This document shows, piece after piece, positions 34,310-47,232 of a stretch of 64,000 bases of DNA; position 1 is the first letter of the stretch; the number at the start of each line of letters is the position of its first letter. The position numbers and the translations under genes were made by a program. The stretch is from Hemileia vastatrix. Lineage: Eukaryota; Basidiomycota; Pucciniomycetes; Pucciniales; Zaghouaniaceae. The stretch spans positions 7,911,001 to 7,975,000 of the forward strand of contig JASXTE010000012.1 in NCBI GenBank assembly GCA_030280995.1. The letters run 5' to 3'. The notes beneath the pieces were generated by a model. The model worked only from the letters and a program-made list of their open reading frames with translations, had not been told where the DNA came from and did not search any database.

Positions 34310-35039
34310 GGTTGAACAATGAAATTCTTCAAACATGGCAATTCAACCAGTAAAAAGACACCAAGTCAAAATAACATTAAATTATTACGCCATATCTTAT
34401 TTGACTAACTTATAATTCTCTGATTTGATTGAACTATATCGTATTTGTTCACTTCCTGGCATATTGCTCTTCCTTTTTTTAGACATAAAGACTAAATATT
34501 TTACACTTCCTTATAGCATCTACACTCATTACAGTAAAATAGCTGTAGCTGCATACATATTACTAATGTCATTTTTCATAGAATTGTCACAGTCAAAACA
34601 CTTGTTTGAATTCATGTTTATGACTGAGCCCTAATAGATTTCACCATGCTATTGATATCTGTATTCAAATCAAAGGTTTTTTCTTTCTTCCAATGGAAAA
34701 AGTAGGCATATTTTAGTATATTTGACATGTATTGTAAAGTTAAAGCCAAATGTAAGTAAGGTGAGTGTTGAATGAAAAATCTTAATGGTTATGATGTAGT
34801 GTAATGATATAGAAGAAATGGAAATTAGAAGGAAACACAGGGTGAAAAAAAGACAACTGATAGGCAAGTCATTTTTTAGAAAACTTAGAGTAACCCATGA
34901 AGTAATCTTTGAGGAATGATTTTTTGGGTTATATGAGTAGAAATCTATCAAGTAAAAATATTATGTAAACACTTGCCAATTTCTTTGCTCCCACCTTGTC
35001 ACTGGACAACCTATTCACAAGGTCAAGGGTGTTCCTGAG
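34310..35039. other. AT-rich spacer, nothing recognised
   Basis: 3' flank of the module gene up to the chromovirus. Only short open frames without recognisable motifs. Confidence 0.5.
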
Positions 35040-36226
35040 TATTAGGATTTGGTTGAGAGGTGAGGAGGAGTGCTATGGGTGCTATTCATTGTGAGAGGTG
35101 GAAGAGGGAATATTGAATAAGGGAGTTATATGGGTCAAACACTGTGAAGCACTCCTCATTGGAAAAATTATCTACTTATCTAATTACTCTCTGGTCTCAC
35201 TGCTGTATCCAGCATAGTCAGTCCCATCTTCCCTCACTATTGATAGTCTCAACACAGACAGCCTTAGTTAGTCTCACTGCTTTACTCAGCATATTCAGTC
35301 CAATTGTAGACAGTCCTATAATACTAGCTATAGGCCTTGACCAAGGGAATTGGAAAAAACCCAGAGAGAAAATCCCCTGTCCCTTTGAGAAATCCCAGGT
35401 AAGATTAATTTGCTACAGCAAATTAAAGACTTTTACAATAACCCTTCCAACACATGTCTTGACTGCTTAACAAGTCAAGACAGTAGCCTATATAGAATAC
35501 AAAGCAAAACAACCATGAAATGCAGAAAGATGCACACCAGAGAACCAAAACACTGTGCACTTGTTGCACAGAAAACAGCTATAGTTATTTATTCAGGTTG
35601 AAAAGCTAAACCAGAGAAACCAGTCACCAAAGTTGAGTTAAATGAAGAACTAATCTTGCAAAAAAACCCACCAATTGTGGCCATAAAATAGTGAAAACAG
35701 AGTAAAAAATATTTATCTGATTACTGGATGGTTTTATGATAAATAGAGTTGCCCCAAACTGTCTTTTTCAGTATTTAGACACAGAACCCATCTAAAAATC
35801 TATTCTACAGAAAAAAATTTGGCAATTCTGAAAACCAAATTCCTTAAAAACCCTCTAGAAACGCTCCCCAGAATGCTACAACTGAGGCTTTGGCCAGGCC
35901 CCCTGAAGCCATAAAACCACTAAAAAAAACTAAAAAAAACTATAAAACAACAGAAAACACCTTAAACCATAAAATATTCTAAAAAATCATGGGGACATAA
36001 AACATAGAGAAAAACCAGGGCTATCCAATGATAATATCGTCGTCCCTGTAGCTTCAATATTCATCCCTTGAATCCAGAAAAACACGATAAACAGAAATCA
36101 ATTCCAATTGAGACATTACCAAACAGTACCAAACTACACAACAAAGGCCCCAGAAAATGTTGGATGACCACACTGTCTCAGGCTAGCATTAGCATCATTA
36201 GCAGTCAGCCTTCTTAGGTCTTAACA
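35040..36226 (+). repeat. 5' LTR of the chromovirus, with 872 extra bases
   Basis: Matches the 316-bp 3' LTR at both its ends, but 35,302-36,173 has no counterpart there. The extra part contains the A-rich dispersed repeat also seen at 3.8-4.4 kb, so it is more likely an insertion than a deletion from the other LTR. Confidence 0.75.
35830..36173. repeat. Dispersed A-rich repeat, second copy
   Basis: Shares GGGCTATCCAATGATAAT, AATCCAGAAAA and CCCCAGAAAAT in order with 3,824-4,400. It forms the right part of the extra segment within the chromovirus LTR. Confidence 0.5.
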
Positions 36227-36438
36227 TTTTTTCTGGTCTTAATTGGCATAATACTGAAGAACAATGAACCCCCAGGTCAACCTGAAGCAATGATCCTTGC
36301 TGAAATGCAAGAGGAAATGGCACACTTGCAAGAACAAAATCCAGACTCATGGAAATTCCAGTGGAAGAACTGCCCTCATATTTCAGCCCCATGGAAGCAG
36401 AACTGGACAACACTGAATAAGAGGTACAGGCACTGCCT

Positions 36439-37135
36439 ATGAAACCAGCACCACTTGTTAAAGGCCTAACGATTGTGGTCCCAGAAATATTCAATGAAAA
36501 GAAAGGCTCACAGGCAGATCAGTACACATTTCAGGTGAATCTTTATATCCTGCTCAGCAGTAATAAGTTTCTAAATGAGCAATCAAAAATTGGGTTCATA
36601 ATCTCATACATCACCGATGAGGTGGTGCACTGGGCAAGGCCATTTAAAAAGGAACTCCTTGTAAATGGAAAGTTGGAAACAGTTTCTGTGAGTTCATGGC
36701 AGTATTTGAATTAGAATTTGGTGACCCCAATGTGTCCACAACCTTGGAGCATGATCTCAAGAAGTTAAAAAAAAACACTCTGTTTCCAAGTATGTGTCAG
36801 GATTCTGGGGCCAAACCAGCTATGTTAAAACATGGGGAGAAGGAGAACTCATATTTCAATTTAAAAATTGGCTTTTGAAAAAGATCAGGAATGCCCTAAT
36901 CAGTAGCCCTCATCCATCCTCCCTAAAAGCGCTCATGGAACTGGTCATCCAAATTGATAACAAATTTGCATATCAGCAAATGGATTTTTGGAGTGGTGCT
37001 TGTCAGTGGTGCAACTATGCCTTTTCAATTGGGGTCAGTACCAGAAAACCAAACACCATGTACATTGATGCATTTGATGAATGCAGAACTAGTGGGAGAG
37101 GAGGCTATCTGATGATGAATAAAAGAGGTGTATAA
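36439..37135 (+). pseudogene. Chromovirus gag
   Basis: Frames give KGLTIVVPEIFNEKKGSQAD, INLYILLSSNKF-like residues, YITDEVVHWARPFKKELL, then in another frame FELEFGDPNVSTTLEHDL, and in a third FKNWLLKKIRNALISSPHPS and NTMYIDAFDECR. These match the retrotransposon gag core and the DAMDID-like segment before the zinc knuckle. Two frame changes and no intact knuckle. Confidence 0.75.
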
Positions 37136-38279
37136 GTAGAGGGCTGTGCCTCTGATTTGGGAGTGTAAGGGGAAAATCAGGGTTAGTGAGGTGGAAGATA
37201 GCGCAGGTAAGGCACAGATAAACAACAGCATTAAGGAGTGAAGGTTGTGTTCTCCTTGAGTGCATTAGAGGGAAGGAATTAGGGGAATTTAGTAGAAAAA
37301 TTATCAGCATGTAAGCCACTTGAAATAAGTGATAATCATGTTATACTGAGCTTGCTTTTAATGACCCTTGATGCTACAAAAAAAATGTATGGGCCCTACT
37401 GAGCTGTGAGGCCACAGACTATTTGATTTATAAAAAGTTTTTACAGAGAAATAAAAAGAAAAAATGGAAAACCCTAGGTATCTCAATATCTTTGACAGAT
37501 CCCCAAGTGGGGGAGGAGAAGTAAAAGAGAAGTTTTTGAGAAGATTATGGTGTGATGGAAGGGAGTCTCAATGCAAGGAATATGCAAAAATCCTGAAGTA
37601 CCAGAATTATATTTTTAGACCAATAAAACCCATACATTGACTTGAAGGAAAAGAAGGTTCAGATGGGAAGTAAAGGAAATTCAGGCACTAAAGTATCAGC
37701 ACCCTGGCCCCTTCAGGGGTCAGGTGCCCATTCCTGAAATCTTCTGATGTTTTTTTATCATAAGTTAATTTTCTTCCAGAACCTATACTTTCCCTTTATT
37801 CTAAGTAGTAGACTGGGTATGGGGAAACAGCAGGGAGCTCCAGAGAGGAGAAAAGAAGAGATGAAAGGTTTCAAAAGGAGGAGAAGGAAGAAGATGGAAA
37901 GGTGAATGGTGCAGGGAAAGAATTTTCCCCCTGGTCCCTTCAGGGATCAGGAGCCCCTACTGGAAAGTCTCCTGGTGTTTTATTATCATCAGTAGAATTT
38001 CAGCAAGAACTGACACTTTCTCTTGATGGTAAGTTTCAGGACTTGGAGGGAGAACTGGAGGAGGAAGAACTGGAATTCAATGCAACAGCATGATACATAT
38101 CCCCCAAAATTGAAGCTAAGGTCCCATCCTCAAAGCCAACAAAAATCCTCAAGGGATAGATTCCTTAAGCTTATTGGGAGTTCTTACTACTGTTTGAAGA
38201 TGGAGGAGACAAAACCCTGCCACCTCATTTACTATACAACTTTGCCATTGATCTGATATAAGGTTAAACTACTCAATTT

Positions 38280-41070
38280 AGACACATAATCTCATTTTAA
38301 ATATTGGAGTCAACAGCACTAAAAGAGATGATTGATGAAAATTTGAAGAATGGTTCCATCAGAGAATTAAATCTCCTTAGGAAGCCCCTGTGATCTTCAC
38401 AGGAAAAAAGGGTAGTTCACTAAGACCTTGCATGAATTTAAGAAGATTAAATTCACTAAGGGTAAAGAACAGATATCCCCTTCCTTTGACTAGTGAGCTA
38501 ATTTAAAGTCTTTTAGCTGCAGAGATCTTCACATCTGTAGATCATAGGGAAGTTTAACACAACATACGTGTAAAAGAAGGTGATGAACACAAACTGGAAT
38601 TCTGCACTATATTTCCACATTTTGAATGGTTGGTAATGCCATTTGGTCCATGTAATGTGCCTTCCACTTCACAAACTTCACCAAAAGCATATTTAGAGAC
38701 AAAATATGAATAGATGTAGCATTATACATGGAGGACATCCTTATTTAATCTAGATAAATGATGGAACATCATATATGTGTAAAGAGCTTTTTGAAGCACT
38801 TAAGGGAAGCCCAGGTATGGTTAAAACCAGAGAAGTTTATCTTCTCAGTGAGTAAAAACCCCTACCTGGGTATGATTATTTCAAAGAATAGGGTTCAAAT
38901 GGAGCAGGAGAAATTAAAGGTAGTAACAGAATGGCTGACATCAGTGTAAGTAAAGGAGCTCCAGTAAAATGTAGGCTTTGAAAAACTTTACTGCTTTTTT
39001 ATTGAAAATTACTCCCACATTTTCAAACTATTGCACAACCTCACATAAAAGGAAGCTAAATTTATCTGGACAAGTAGCCAAAAAGATGTGTTTGACTACC
39101 TGAAGAGATGATTTGTGACATCCCCTATTCTTGAAATCCCTGACTTATTAAAGCCATTTGTTCTTGAATTCAACTACTCAGATTTTTCACTAGGTGCAGT
39201 ATTATCCCAATACAATGCTGAAAATTTCTTACACCCAGTAGTGTATTTGTCATGAACACTGCTAGGCATCAAATTAAACTATGAAACATATGATAAGGAA
39301 TTATTAAAACTAGTAAAAGTGGTACACACCTAGCACCACAATTTAGAAGGAGGGCCTCATGGGATACAAGATATTTTTTACACAGATCATAAAAACTTGG
39401 AAACCTCTCTGAGCACTAAAACATTTACTCTCCAGAAGGCACACTGGGCAGAGCTTTTAAGAAGCAATAATTTTTTTGTTACATTATGGCCAGGGAAGAA
39501 AAGTGGAAAATCTGATGTGCTATCACAACGTCCTGACTTGCACCCAGGACTGGGACAGCTTCATACTGTTGGAAAAATATTATTGAAGAGGGACCTTGAA
39601 GAGGGGGTAATCCTAAACAAGGTGGAATTAGAAGATGAGGATCTGATGGAATGGGTAAGGAGGGGGAATTAAAAAGATAAAGGAGTTCAGGAGTTGTTGA
39701 AGGCACTGTTATCAAAGGAGGTATTGGTAAGGAAAGGATTGGAAGAGTATCATATGGAAGGGGGAGCACTGTATTGGAATGGGAGGATAGTGATGCCAAA
39801 TGATAAGGAGCACAGGAGGAAGGTGGTAAAATCAAGGCATGATTCTCCAATGGCAAGAAACCTAGGACCAGTGAAGACTTTGGAGCTTCTGAATTGTATT
39901 TTTTACTGGAAGTTCATGAATGCATACATCCCGTGCTATGTAGCAGCATGTGACTCTTGCCAGAAGAACAAGGTTATTCCAACAACAACACCACTAATGC
40001 TGCCAAACATTGACAAACAGCCATGGAAGAAGCTCTCCTATGATCTTATAGTGGAATCCCCCAATTCTCAAGGAAAGAACACTATCCTCTTAGTAGTTGA
40101 CCGCTGCACAAAGATGGAACACTTTGTTTCCATCACTACCAAGGTTACATCAGAGGGTATTGCAGATTTAATGGTGGCCCATGTCTTGAAGTTAAATGGA
40201 TTTTCCAAAAGTATAGTATCAGATAGGCAAAGTATTTTTATCTCTAATCTGTTAAAAGAAATGTATGGGCAACTGAACATTTAGCCCATCTTTTTACCAG
40301 AATAGCATTGACAGACTGACAGGAAATCTGAGATAATGAATAAGGCAATTGAAAAATGTTTGTGCCATTTATTTAACTACCAGAATGCTGGTTGGGTGCA
40401 GCTGTTTAGACTGGCTGAATTAGAATACAATAAACAGATACATGCTGCAACAGGCATGTCACCTTTTTATTCCAACTATGGATATCACCCAGCTTTCTCA
40501 ATTGGTACCCCATCCATGTTACAAGTCCCAGAAGCAGAAGAGGGGATTCAATGAATTTTGAGTATACTTAAAGAACTAGAAGCAGCTCTCAAATTATCTC
40601 AGAAGCCAATGAAGCATCATCATAATCAAAGAAATATCCAGAATTTCATGCTCCAGGTAGGTGACAAGGTTTGGCTAAGCTCACTTTTCTTTTCCACATT
40701 ACACCCCTGCACTAAATTACATCACAAGAAAGTGGGGCCATTCAAAGTCATTTGCAAGGTATCTGACTCAACTTATGAACAGGAGCTACCAATCTAAATG
40801 AGGCAAGTACATCCAGTTTTCAATGTTTCATTTCTCACAAAGCATAAGGAAGATACAATACCAGGATGTCCAGAAGAGCCACAAGCACCAATACAGGTGG
40901 TAAGTTAAGAGGAGTTTAAGGTGGAAAAGGTTGGTTCAAAGAGGTTGTACAGGGGAAATGTTCAGTACTTGGTGCATTGGAAAGTATATGGGGTTGGATA
41001 TAGGTTCTAGGATCCAGTGGAAAATTTTGTGAATTCTATGAAAAGTTGAAAGAGTTTGAGTAGGAGAGCA
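38280..41070 (+). pseudogene. Chromovirus pol with C-terminal chromodomain
   Basis: RT is badly broken but FGPCNVP (family FGLTNAP) and YMEDILI (YMDDILI) remain near 38,640-38,750. RNase H: PFVLEFNYSDFSLGAVLSQY and FYTDHKNLET. Integrase: RHDSPMARNLG, CDSCQKNK, SYDLIVESPNSQGKN, VVDRCTKMEHFV, SDRQSIFISN and the frame LAELEYNKQIHAATGMSPF. The chromodomain remnant is YLVHWKVYGVGYRF and DPVENFVNS near 40,965-41,035, where the Trp expected in the second block is a TAG stop. A purine run (41,060-41,099) precedes the LTR. The gap 37,136-38,280 has no readable domain. Chromodomains steer insertion to modified histones in this group. Confidence 0.85.
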
Positions 41071-41673
41071 GGGGACAGGAGGGGTAAAAGAGAGGGTAAT
41101 GTTAGGATTTGGTTTAGGTGAGGAGGAGGAGCCCTATGGGTGATATGAAGTGTGAAAGGTGGAAAACGGAATATTTTATAAGGGGGCTATATAGGGAAAG
41201 CACTGTGGAGCACTCCTCATCAGACAGCTTATCTAGTAATCTAATTACTCTATAGTCTCACTGCTGTATCCAGAATAGTCAGTACCATCATCTCTCACTG
41301 TTGATAGTCTCAACATAGTCAGTCTTAGTTAGTCTCACTGCTGTACTCAGAATAGTTAGTCCTGTCTCAGGCTAGTGTTACCACTAGTAGTAGTCCCCCT
41401 TCTTAGGTATTAAAACTAAGTAAGTGAGATTGGGTAAGGGGAATTGAAGCTACTTTAATGCACAGAGGAATACCTTGAAGAAGTAGTTAGAAGATATGTT
41501 GAAAGAACTTATCTGGATTTGAGATATATTTTTGGGAAGTATTAATATAGATTTAAAGGTGATAATGCTATTCAAAGAAATCTTGAAAAGGGTTGGAAAC
41601 TTAATTAATCAAAGGAAATTATTTTAATAATTATTATTAAGAAAAGGAAGGAAGCAATAATAGCCCAATATAA

Positions 41674-41885
41674 CACCACAAAAAATTAAGTGGCACCTTC
41701 TAAAAGGTGCCTATCCCTATATTCAGTTGTGATTTAAGATTAAATATGATTAAATATTTCATGAGCTAGTGTGCTCATTCTTCAGTGTACAGTCTTTCCA
41801 GAAGAAATACAGCTGAGCTGAAATTCAGTTAAATCAAAGATAGGGATTGGCACCTGCTATCAGGTGCCCATGTTTTTTTCTGGTG
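41674..41885. mobile_element. 212-bp MITE with CACCACAAAAAA ends and hairpin subterminals
   Basis: Left CACCACAAAAAATTAAG then GGCACCTTCTAAAAGGTGCC then ATCCCTAT. The right end inverted reads CACCAGAAAAAAACATG, GGCACCTGATAGCAGGTGCC, ATCCCTAT. Each end thus contains its own small palindrome. The target duplication is unclear. Confidence 0.8.
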
Positions 41886-42022
41886 TATATTACTATAAAT
41901 TTAATTACTATCACAATGATATTATAATTTAGCTCTAAGAAATATCAAATTAAAAACAACACCATTTATATAGACAACTCCACTTCGCACTGACCCTTTT
42001 AATAAATGTCATTAACATATTA

Positions 42023-42272
42023 CACTACAAAATATAGGGGGTGGTCTTGCTAGCAAGTCCCCAACCTGAAATCAGATGGAACTCAGACTGAACTCATATT
42101 AAACCCATACTGAAATCTACTTGAACATCCACCTAAAACTGTTATGCTGAGTGGTGTTCATCCTTTATTGTATGGCTCCTTTGTCAATAGCTCAAGGTGT
42201 GTTCAATCTGTGGTGAGTTTGGGTCCAAGGTTGCGGACTCACTAGCAAGTCTGCCCCCCATATTGTGTGGTG
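42023..42272. mobile_element. 250-bp CACTA-type MITE with TTGCTAGCAAG palindromes
   Basis: Left CACTACAAAATATAGGGGG then TCTTGCTAGCAAGTCC. The right end inverted reads CACCACACAATATGGGGGG then ACTTGCTAGTGAGTCC. Flanks TTA and CTA could be a 3-bp target duplication with one transition, the length expected for CACTA elements. Confidence 0.8.
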
Positions 42273-42659
42273 CTACAGACCCCTTAATATTGCCACCTGT
42301 TTCTACTCACAGATCCATTAACAACCCTTAGACACAAAATAACCCACATTGAGAATATTACATTAACCATAAAATTAATAGTATTTTAATTAGCTTAATT
42401 TGAATAGCATAAGCACATAATTTATATCAATTGACTAATTTACCTTAAGCATTTAGACAAAGTGCAGTTGAATAAGCAATTCTGGATGGAGAACACAAAG
42501 GAAACACAGTTGCTAAGCAAACATTGCTTCTGTGCTTTGCATTTTATTTATTTGAGAAAATTTTGTCCTGGATTATGGGCTTAGTCAGCTTCTTTTGCTT
42601 CAAGCAGCTCATTAAGTCCACTTCACACACCCTGCCAAAAGCATGAATCTAGGCAATAT

Positions 42660-43000
42660 CACATATACTCTATTTAATATTCAATATGCATGTATAAAGC
42701 ATATTGAATAATCATTCATATTGCATTTTAAGTGTAGATGCATAAAGCATATTCATTATTAATTAACTATGAATATGCATTTTGCATAAAATATTCGTAT
42801 AAAATATGCAGAAAATATACATATACAATATGTATAAAATATGAATATACAATATGCAGAAAATATGCACATACAATATGCAGAAAATATGTATATGAAA
42901 TATGCAGGGAATATGAATATTCAAAATGCAAAAATATGAAATTCAATATAAAAAATCATGCATATCCAATGTACAAAAAATGTTTTATGCAATATGATTA
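42660..43000. repeat. AT-rich minisatellite rich in ATATGCA, about 24-bp period
   Basis: Repeated ATATGCAGAAAATATG and ATACAATATG-type units. The 24-base period gives an artificial 8-residue repeat (ICRKYxYT) in one frame. A similar ATGCAT-rich tract lies at 56,030-56,420. Confidence 0.75.
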
Positions 43001-43269
43001 CACAGGGAAAAAAAAGGTGATCTAGATGTCAAGTTCAGCTTTGGGACCCTATTCCATTCATGGGAGCATTTCTGGGACAAAACATGGGATGACCATTTTT
43101 GAGCTATTTAATTTTTTTGTAAAACAGACATCTGCATACCCCTTTCAAACCCCATCTCCCTCTTTATCACCCCATGTTCTAGTTGCACACTCATCCACTA
43201 GTCATAATAATCCTCTACAAGTGCATCTTTCTCCATTATTTTTTTTCTTTTTTAGTCTGCTTATATATA

Positions 43270-43775
43270 TTTTGTCTTATGCTCCCTCTCCTTCCCCTCC
43301 TAATCTAATTCTTCCCTCCTATCTCCCTCCCTCTCCACTCTCTCAATCTCACTTTCTCACACTCACTTCCCTCCCCTTCATCTCCCACCCTCTACCACTT
43401 TCTCTCCTTTCTCTCCCTTCTCTCCCACTTGCTCCACTCCCCTTTCTCTCCCACCCTCTCACACTTTCTCCCCTCCCCTTCCCCTCTTTCTTGCTCCCCT
43501 CTCTCTCCCTCTCTCTCCCTCTCTCTCCCTCTCTCTCCCTCTCTCTCCCTCTCTCTCCCTCTCTCTCCCCCTCTCTCCCTCTTTCACCCTCTCTCACCCT
43601 CTCTCACCCTCTCTCACCCTCTCTCACCCTCTCTCACCCTCTCTCACCCTCTCTCACCCTCTCTCACCCTCTCTCTCCCTCTTGCTCCCCTCCCCTCCCT
43701 CTCCCTTCCTCTCACACCAGCTCCCTACTTCACCTTCTCTCTTCCACTTGCTCCCCTCCCTCCCTCTATCTGAAA
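43270..43775. repeat. 500-bp polypyrimidine tract with two 10-bp tandem blocks
   Basis: Nearly all C and T on the plus strand. 43,497-43,570 repeats CTCTCTCCCT and 43,571-43,680 repeats CTCTCACCCT, the same unit with one T-to-A change. The flanking parts are less regular CT-rich DNA. Confidence 0.93.
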
Positions 43776-46118
43776 AAAGGTAAAAAACTTAGGAAGAAGG
43801 GTGAGAAATTTAAAACTAAAAAAAAAGCAAAAAATTAATTATCTAAAAAAAATTGACAGTTTATATAACTAGAAGAAAGAAAACTTTACACATAGGCAGA
43901 AAAGCAAATCATCAACAGCTCAATTAAAAGATAGAGACAAACCAGTTTTCTAGAAAAATTACAAGCAAACTAAATAGCTTAAACCAGCATAAAATTATCT
44001 AGAAAATTTACAAAATGATTATATGAATAAAAAATAATAAAATATCTTAGTAACTGCAAACTAGAAAACTCACCAACAAAACAACTGAAATAGAATAAAA
44101 ATAAACTTACCAACTAAAAAGTTATACAAAAATAAATTTAAAAAAAATAAATCATCCACAAACTATAAAAATAATAAAAATCTGACTTATCAAGAAATAA
44201 ATTTAATTCAGTTGATCAACTCACTAAGATAAAAAGATAAAAATTTTAAACTGACTAAATTACTTTTTGATTCTGTCCCATGAATTTGAGAATACCATTT
44301 ATCATCTTTTTTCATCCTGAAATTGTCTTTTCCTTTCTTCAAAATTATGGAACCAGTTCTTTATACATTTATTTTATTTTATTAGTGGCCTCATTGATAT
44401 ATATTGTTACCAATAACTCTTTAGGTTATGGTTTTATTAAAGCTCATCTTAAAAACTCTTTTTAGAATTTTTATAAGTTTCAAATTTTGGGAATAACATA
44501 GTTTTTTTGTTTCTTAGATGAGATACTGGATTAGTTTTATCTATAATTTAAACTCGAGTTTTATTAGATTCTCACAATTAATTCATACTTAGTGTCTTTG
44601 AAAGAATCAGATGGTGTACACATTGATTTTTGATGTAAAAGGAGAGTGAAATGAAACTATTATGATTACTGACAATAATAGCAGAGATGTATTTTTCCTG
44701 GGTAGGAAATACTCTTCATTGGAGCTTGGTTGAAGTCTTTCACTTTATAATTTTCTTAATCTGTTTTTGATTTAAATTGATGTTTTTTTATGGATCATTT
44801 TTAAAAATAGGGATAAAAAATGGCAACTAGACTCCAGGTTCAGTTCACATACTTAATTGATTCAATTTGGTATGTGAACCAAAATCAATGCCTGCTTACC
44901 ATTTCTTCCCCTGTTTTGTGTTCTGATAAAAAATTTTGAAATAAATTATAAGTAATTTCTTCTGAAATTATGGAATAAAAATTTAAAAAGTAGTGGCTTA
45001 TTTATATGCTTAAATTTCTCTACAGAGTATGAATCAAATATTAGATTTAAATATAAAAAGTTTCAAAAAATAAAGTTGTGCAAAATCTATAAGGCACTAT
45101 TGATTATAAAAAAATACTCAATATGCAAATTTCTTTTAGAAAAAACACCAAAAAGTACCAAAATAAACTGATTTATGGGATTTTTTACAAAAATTATTTT
45201 GAATTTAAGAGCAAATAATTAAATCACATTTCTTTTAAGTCAATCAAAACTTATATCCCTGAGGTATATGTTTTCATTTAGAGTGCAAAGATTTATGTAT
45301 TTTACTTTTTTTCCAGGACAAGTTAAAAACCTCAACCACCATTGAAAAAATTTCCTTTTAAAAGTTTTTTACTAAAATTATTTTATAACTATTTTTGGTA
45401 ATGTTACTGATAATATTTATAAAAAAATATATATTTCAAAAATTAAAACCTATAAGTTTGATTAATTTGAATTTACCAATAGAAATTTTTTTTTAGAAAG
45501 ATGTAGAAAACATTATGAGTTCTAAAAAAATTAATAATTTTTCTTCTTAAGAATTTTTTTTCAGTAGGTAAATTGAAATTAAAAAAATATTTGGAAACTT
45601 GACTTTTTTCTCAGTATTTTTTTACTTTAACTTTCTTCTAGGGCCTGAGAAATAAAATTTTTATTTTCATTTGAAAACCTTAATTATTTTTTCACCTTCA
45701 AGAAAAATTTTTGTTAAAATTTCCCCACTTTTTTTATTTTGACTTTTCAAAACCAAAAAAATTTTTTGATTGGGGAATCCTCACTCTTTTTGTGCATTGA
45801 ATTTCTTATTAATAATTTTAAGAAGCATGATAAGGAAGTAATAATATATTTATGCAACAAAAAATAAATTTAAAATTATATCTTTTCATTTTAATTACTC
45901 TTCAAGAAATGTGAAGTTTTCTTGCTCTGGAAGTGATCAGTTAAATTCTGTTGGATTGCAAAAAAAAATTTTCAAGGTAAAATAAAGTCTTAAATATTTA
46001 CTACATTTATAAATTTTTTAAGTAAAAGCTTAAAATATGTATTATATATTTTTATTCAAATATATTTTTTTCCATCTTTTGATTAAATTTTTTAATTACC
46101 TTTTTTGACTTATTCAGT
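43776..46118. other. AT-rich stretch, no gene recognised
   Basis: More than 2 kb of A/T-rich sequence with no open frame carrying known motifs. A small inverted repeat (GTTCACATAC...GTATGTGAAC) lies near 44,840-44,880. Confidence 0.55.
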
Positions 46119-46231
46119 AGGGGGTATCAAAGTTATAAATTTATAATTATTTAAAAGGTATTTAATGAAACACAAATAAAGCTAAAGAGTTGACATTAGT
46201 TCTCAGTAAAAAGGTGTTTTTGGGGCACAAT
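46119..46231 (+). mobile_element. Truncated Harbinger-type MITE
   Basis: AGGGGGTATCAAAGTTATAA, TTTAAAAGGTATTTAA, CACAAATAAAGC and CTCAGTAAAAAGGTGTTTTT match the left 110 bp of the 200-bp MITE at 30,894. The match stops at 46,231, exactly where a CACTACAG end begins, so a later insertion cut it. Confidence 0.8.
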
Positions 46232-47232
46232 CACTACAGAAAATTTGGGGGGGTATTGCTAGCAATACCCCTTATTTAAAAATGTTGGTAAGTGGTTGGA
46301 AAGCTGTTGGAAAGCTGGTGAAAATTCATTGTGAAACCAGATTTAAATCAATTGGACAAAGATTTGGTAATCAGTTAGACCTAGGTTCAACCCAACTCAA
46401 TCAAAGGTCTCTTGGAGCTTGGTGATTACTTTGATCTTAAGCTGAGCACAGATTGAGAAAAGCTTGAACATATCACTTAAAATATCATAATATTCAATTT
46501 CCCATCTTGTGGAAAGCAAAATTTGATATTTGGTCTAAAAAAATCTACAGATATTTTCTTGCCAAGTTGGTAACAGAAGGTTAAACTGTAGTATCTCAAT
46601 TATTAAATTAGACCACATAGATATTTGATAAAACATACAATTCAAATCAATTTTAATATTATTGAGATAACCATAAGTGTCTGTCCAAAGACTTACAAAA
46701 GGTATGTTAGTATCAAGACATCATTCTAGATAGTAGTTTCAATTTGAATTTTGTACTGCCATCTAAAGCATTTTACTACTAGACAGAAACATTAATAAGT
46801 GTAATAAGAGTGAAATTATTCTATTTTGTGATTATAATGTAACGATAAAGCACATTTTTATTAAGAAAATTTTTCTTCTTCCACAAACCCAAATTTACTC
46901 TTTAGGCTCAAAATTTATTTTTAAGCCATATTATTTATTTCAGTTATCATTGATTTACTTCCAATATTTTTTAAAAAGATAATAATAATACATGTGAAAG
47001 AATTATGATCTTAGTGTAGCATATGCTAAAAAATTATTTTGTCGTTTTATTCAAAACTGATGATTCATTTTTTGGTTCAATTCACCTTTTAACAACCACT
47101 ATCTCCAGATACTATTCTTACTTAATATTTCAAGTCTCAGATGTGTTGGAAAGTTCTCAATAATGGTTGATCAAATTTATATGAATGTAATTTCAAGATT
47201 TCTAAACTCACCAACCCCTACGATTTTACTGT
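46232..47232. mobile_element. CAC-ended element with ATTGCTAGCAAT palindrome
   Basis: Starts CACTACAGAAAATTTGGGGG, then a palindrome built on TGCTAGCA, like the MITE at 42,023 and the end at 55,724. A possible right end lies at 47,213-47,232 (inverted: CACAGTAAAATCGTAGGGG). The start is clear from the cut MITE; the right end is tentative. No coding frame. Confidence 0.5.

Larger units (their letters stand above)
35040..41415 (+). mobile_element. Ty3/gypsy chromovirus, decayed, with both LTRs
   Basis: LTRs at 35,040-36,226 and 41,100-41,415 share TTAGGATTTGG, CACTCCTCAT, TCTCACTGCTGTATCCAG and CTTCTTAGG in order. Flanks CTGAG (35,035-35,039) and CTAAG (41,416-41,420) are the likely 5-bp target duplication with one transition. 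Pol ends in a chromodomain, which places it among chromoviruses. Long stop-filled stretches between gag and RT show it is old. The LTR ends are TA/TG...CA/AA, the odd bases being decay of TG...CA. Confidence 0.9.

Noticed and set aside
34425..34951. Hydrophobic short frames on both strands
   Set aside because: AT-rich DNA yields Leu/Ile/Phe-rich frames; no motif, no splice support.
42738..43025. Cys/Tyr-rich 95-residue frame that looks like a small secreted protein
   Set aside because: Its repeats follow the 24-bp AT minisatellite; no signal peptide.
43026..43838. 270-residue Ser/Leu/Pro open frame
   Set aside because: The frame is open only because the CT-rich tract lacks stop codons.
44280..44465. 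61-residue hydrophobic frame
   Set aside because: Isolated in AT-rich DNA; no sign of a gene around it.
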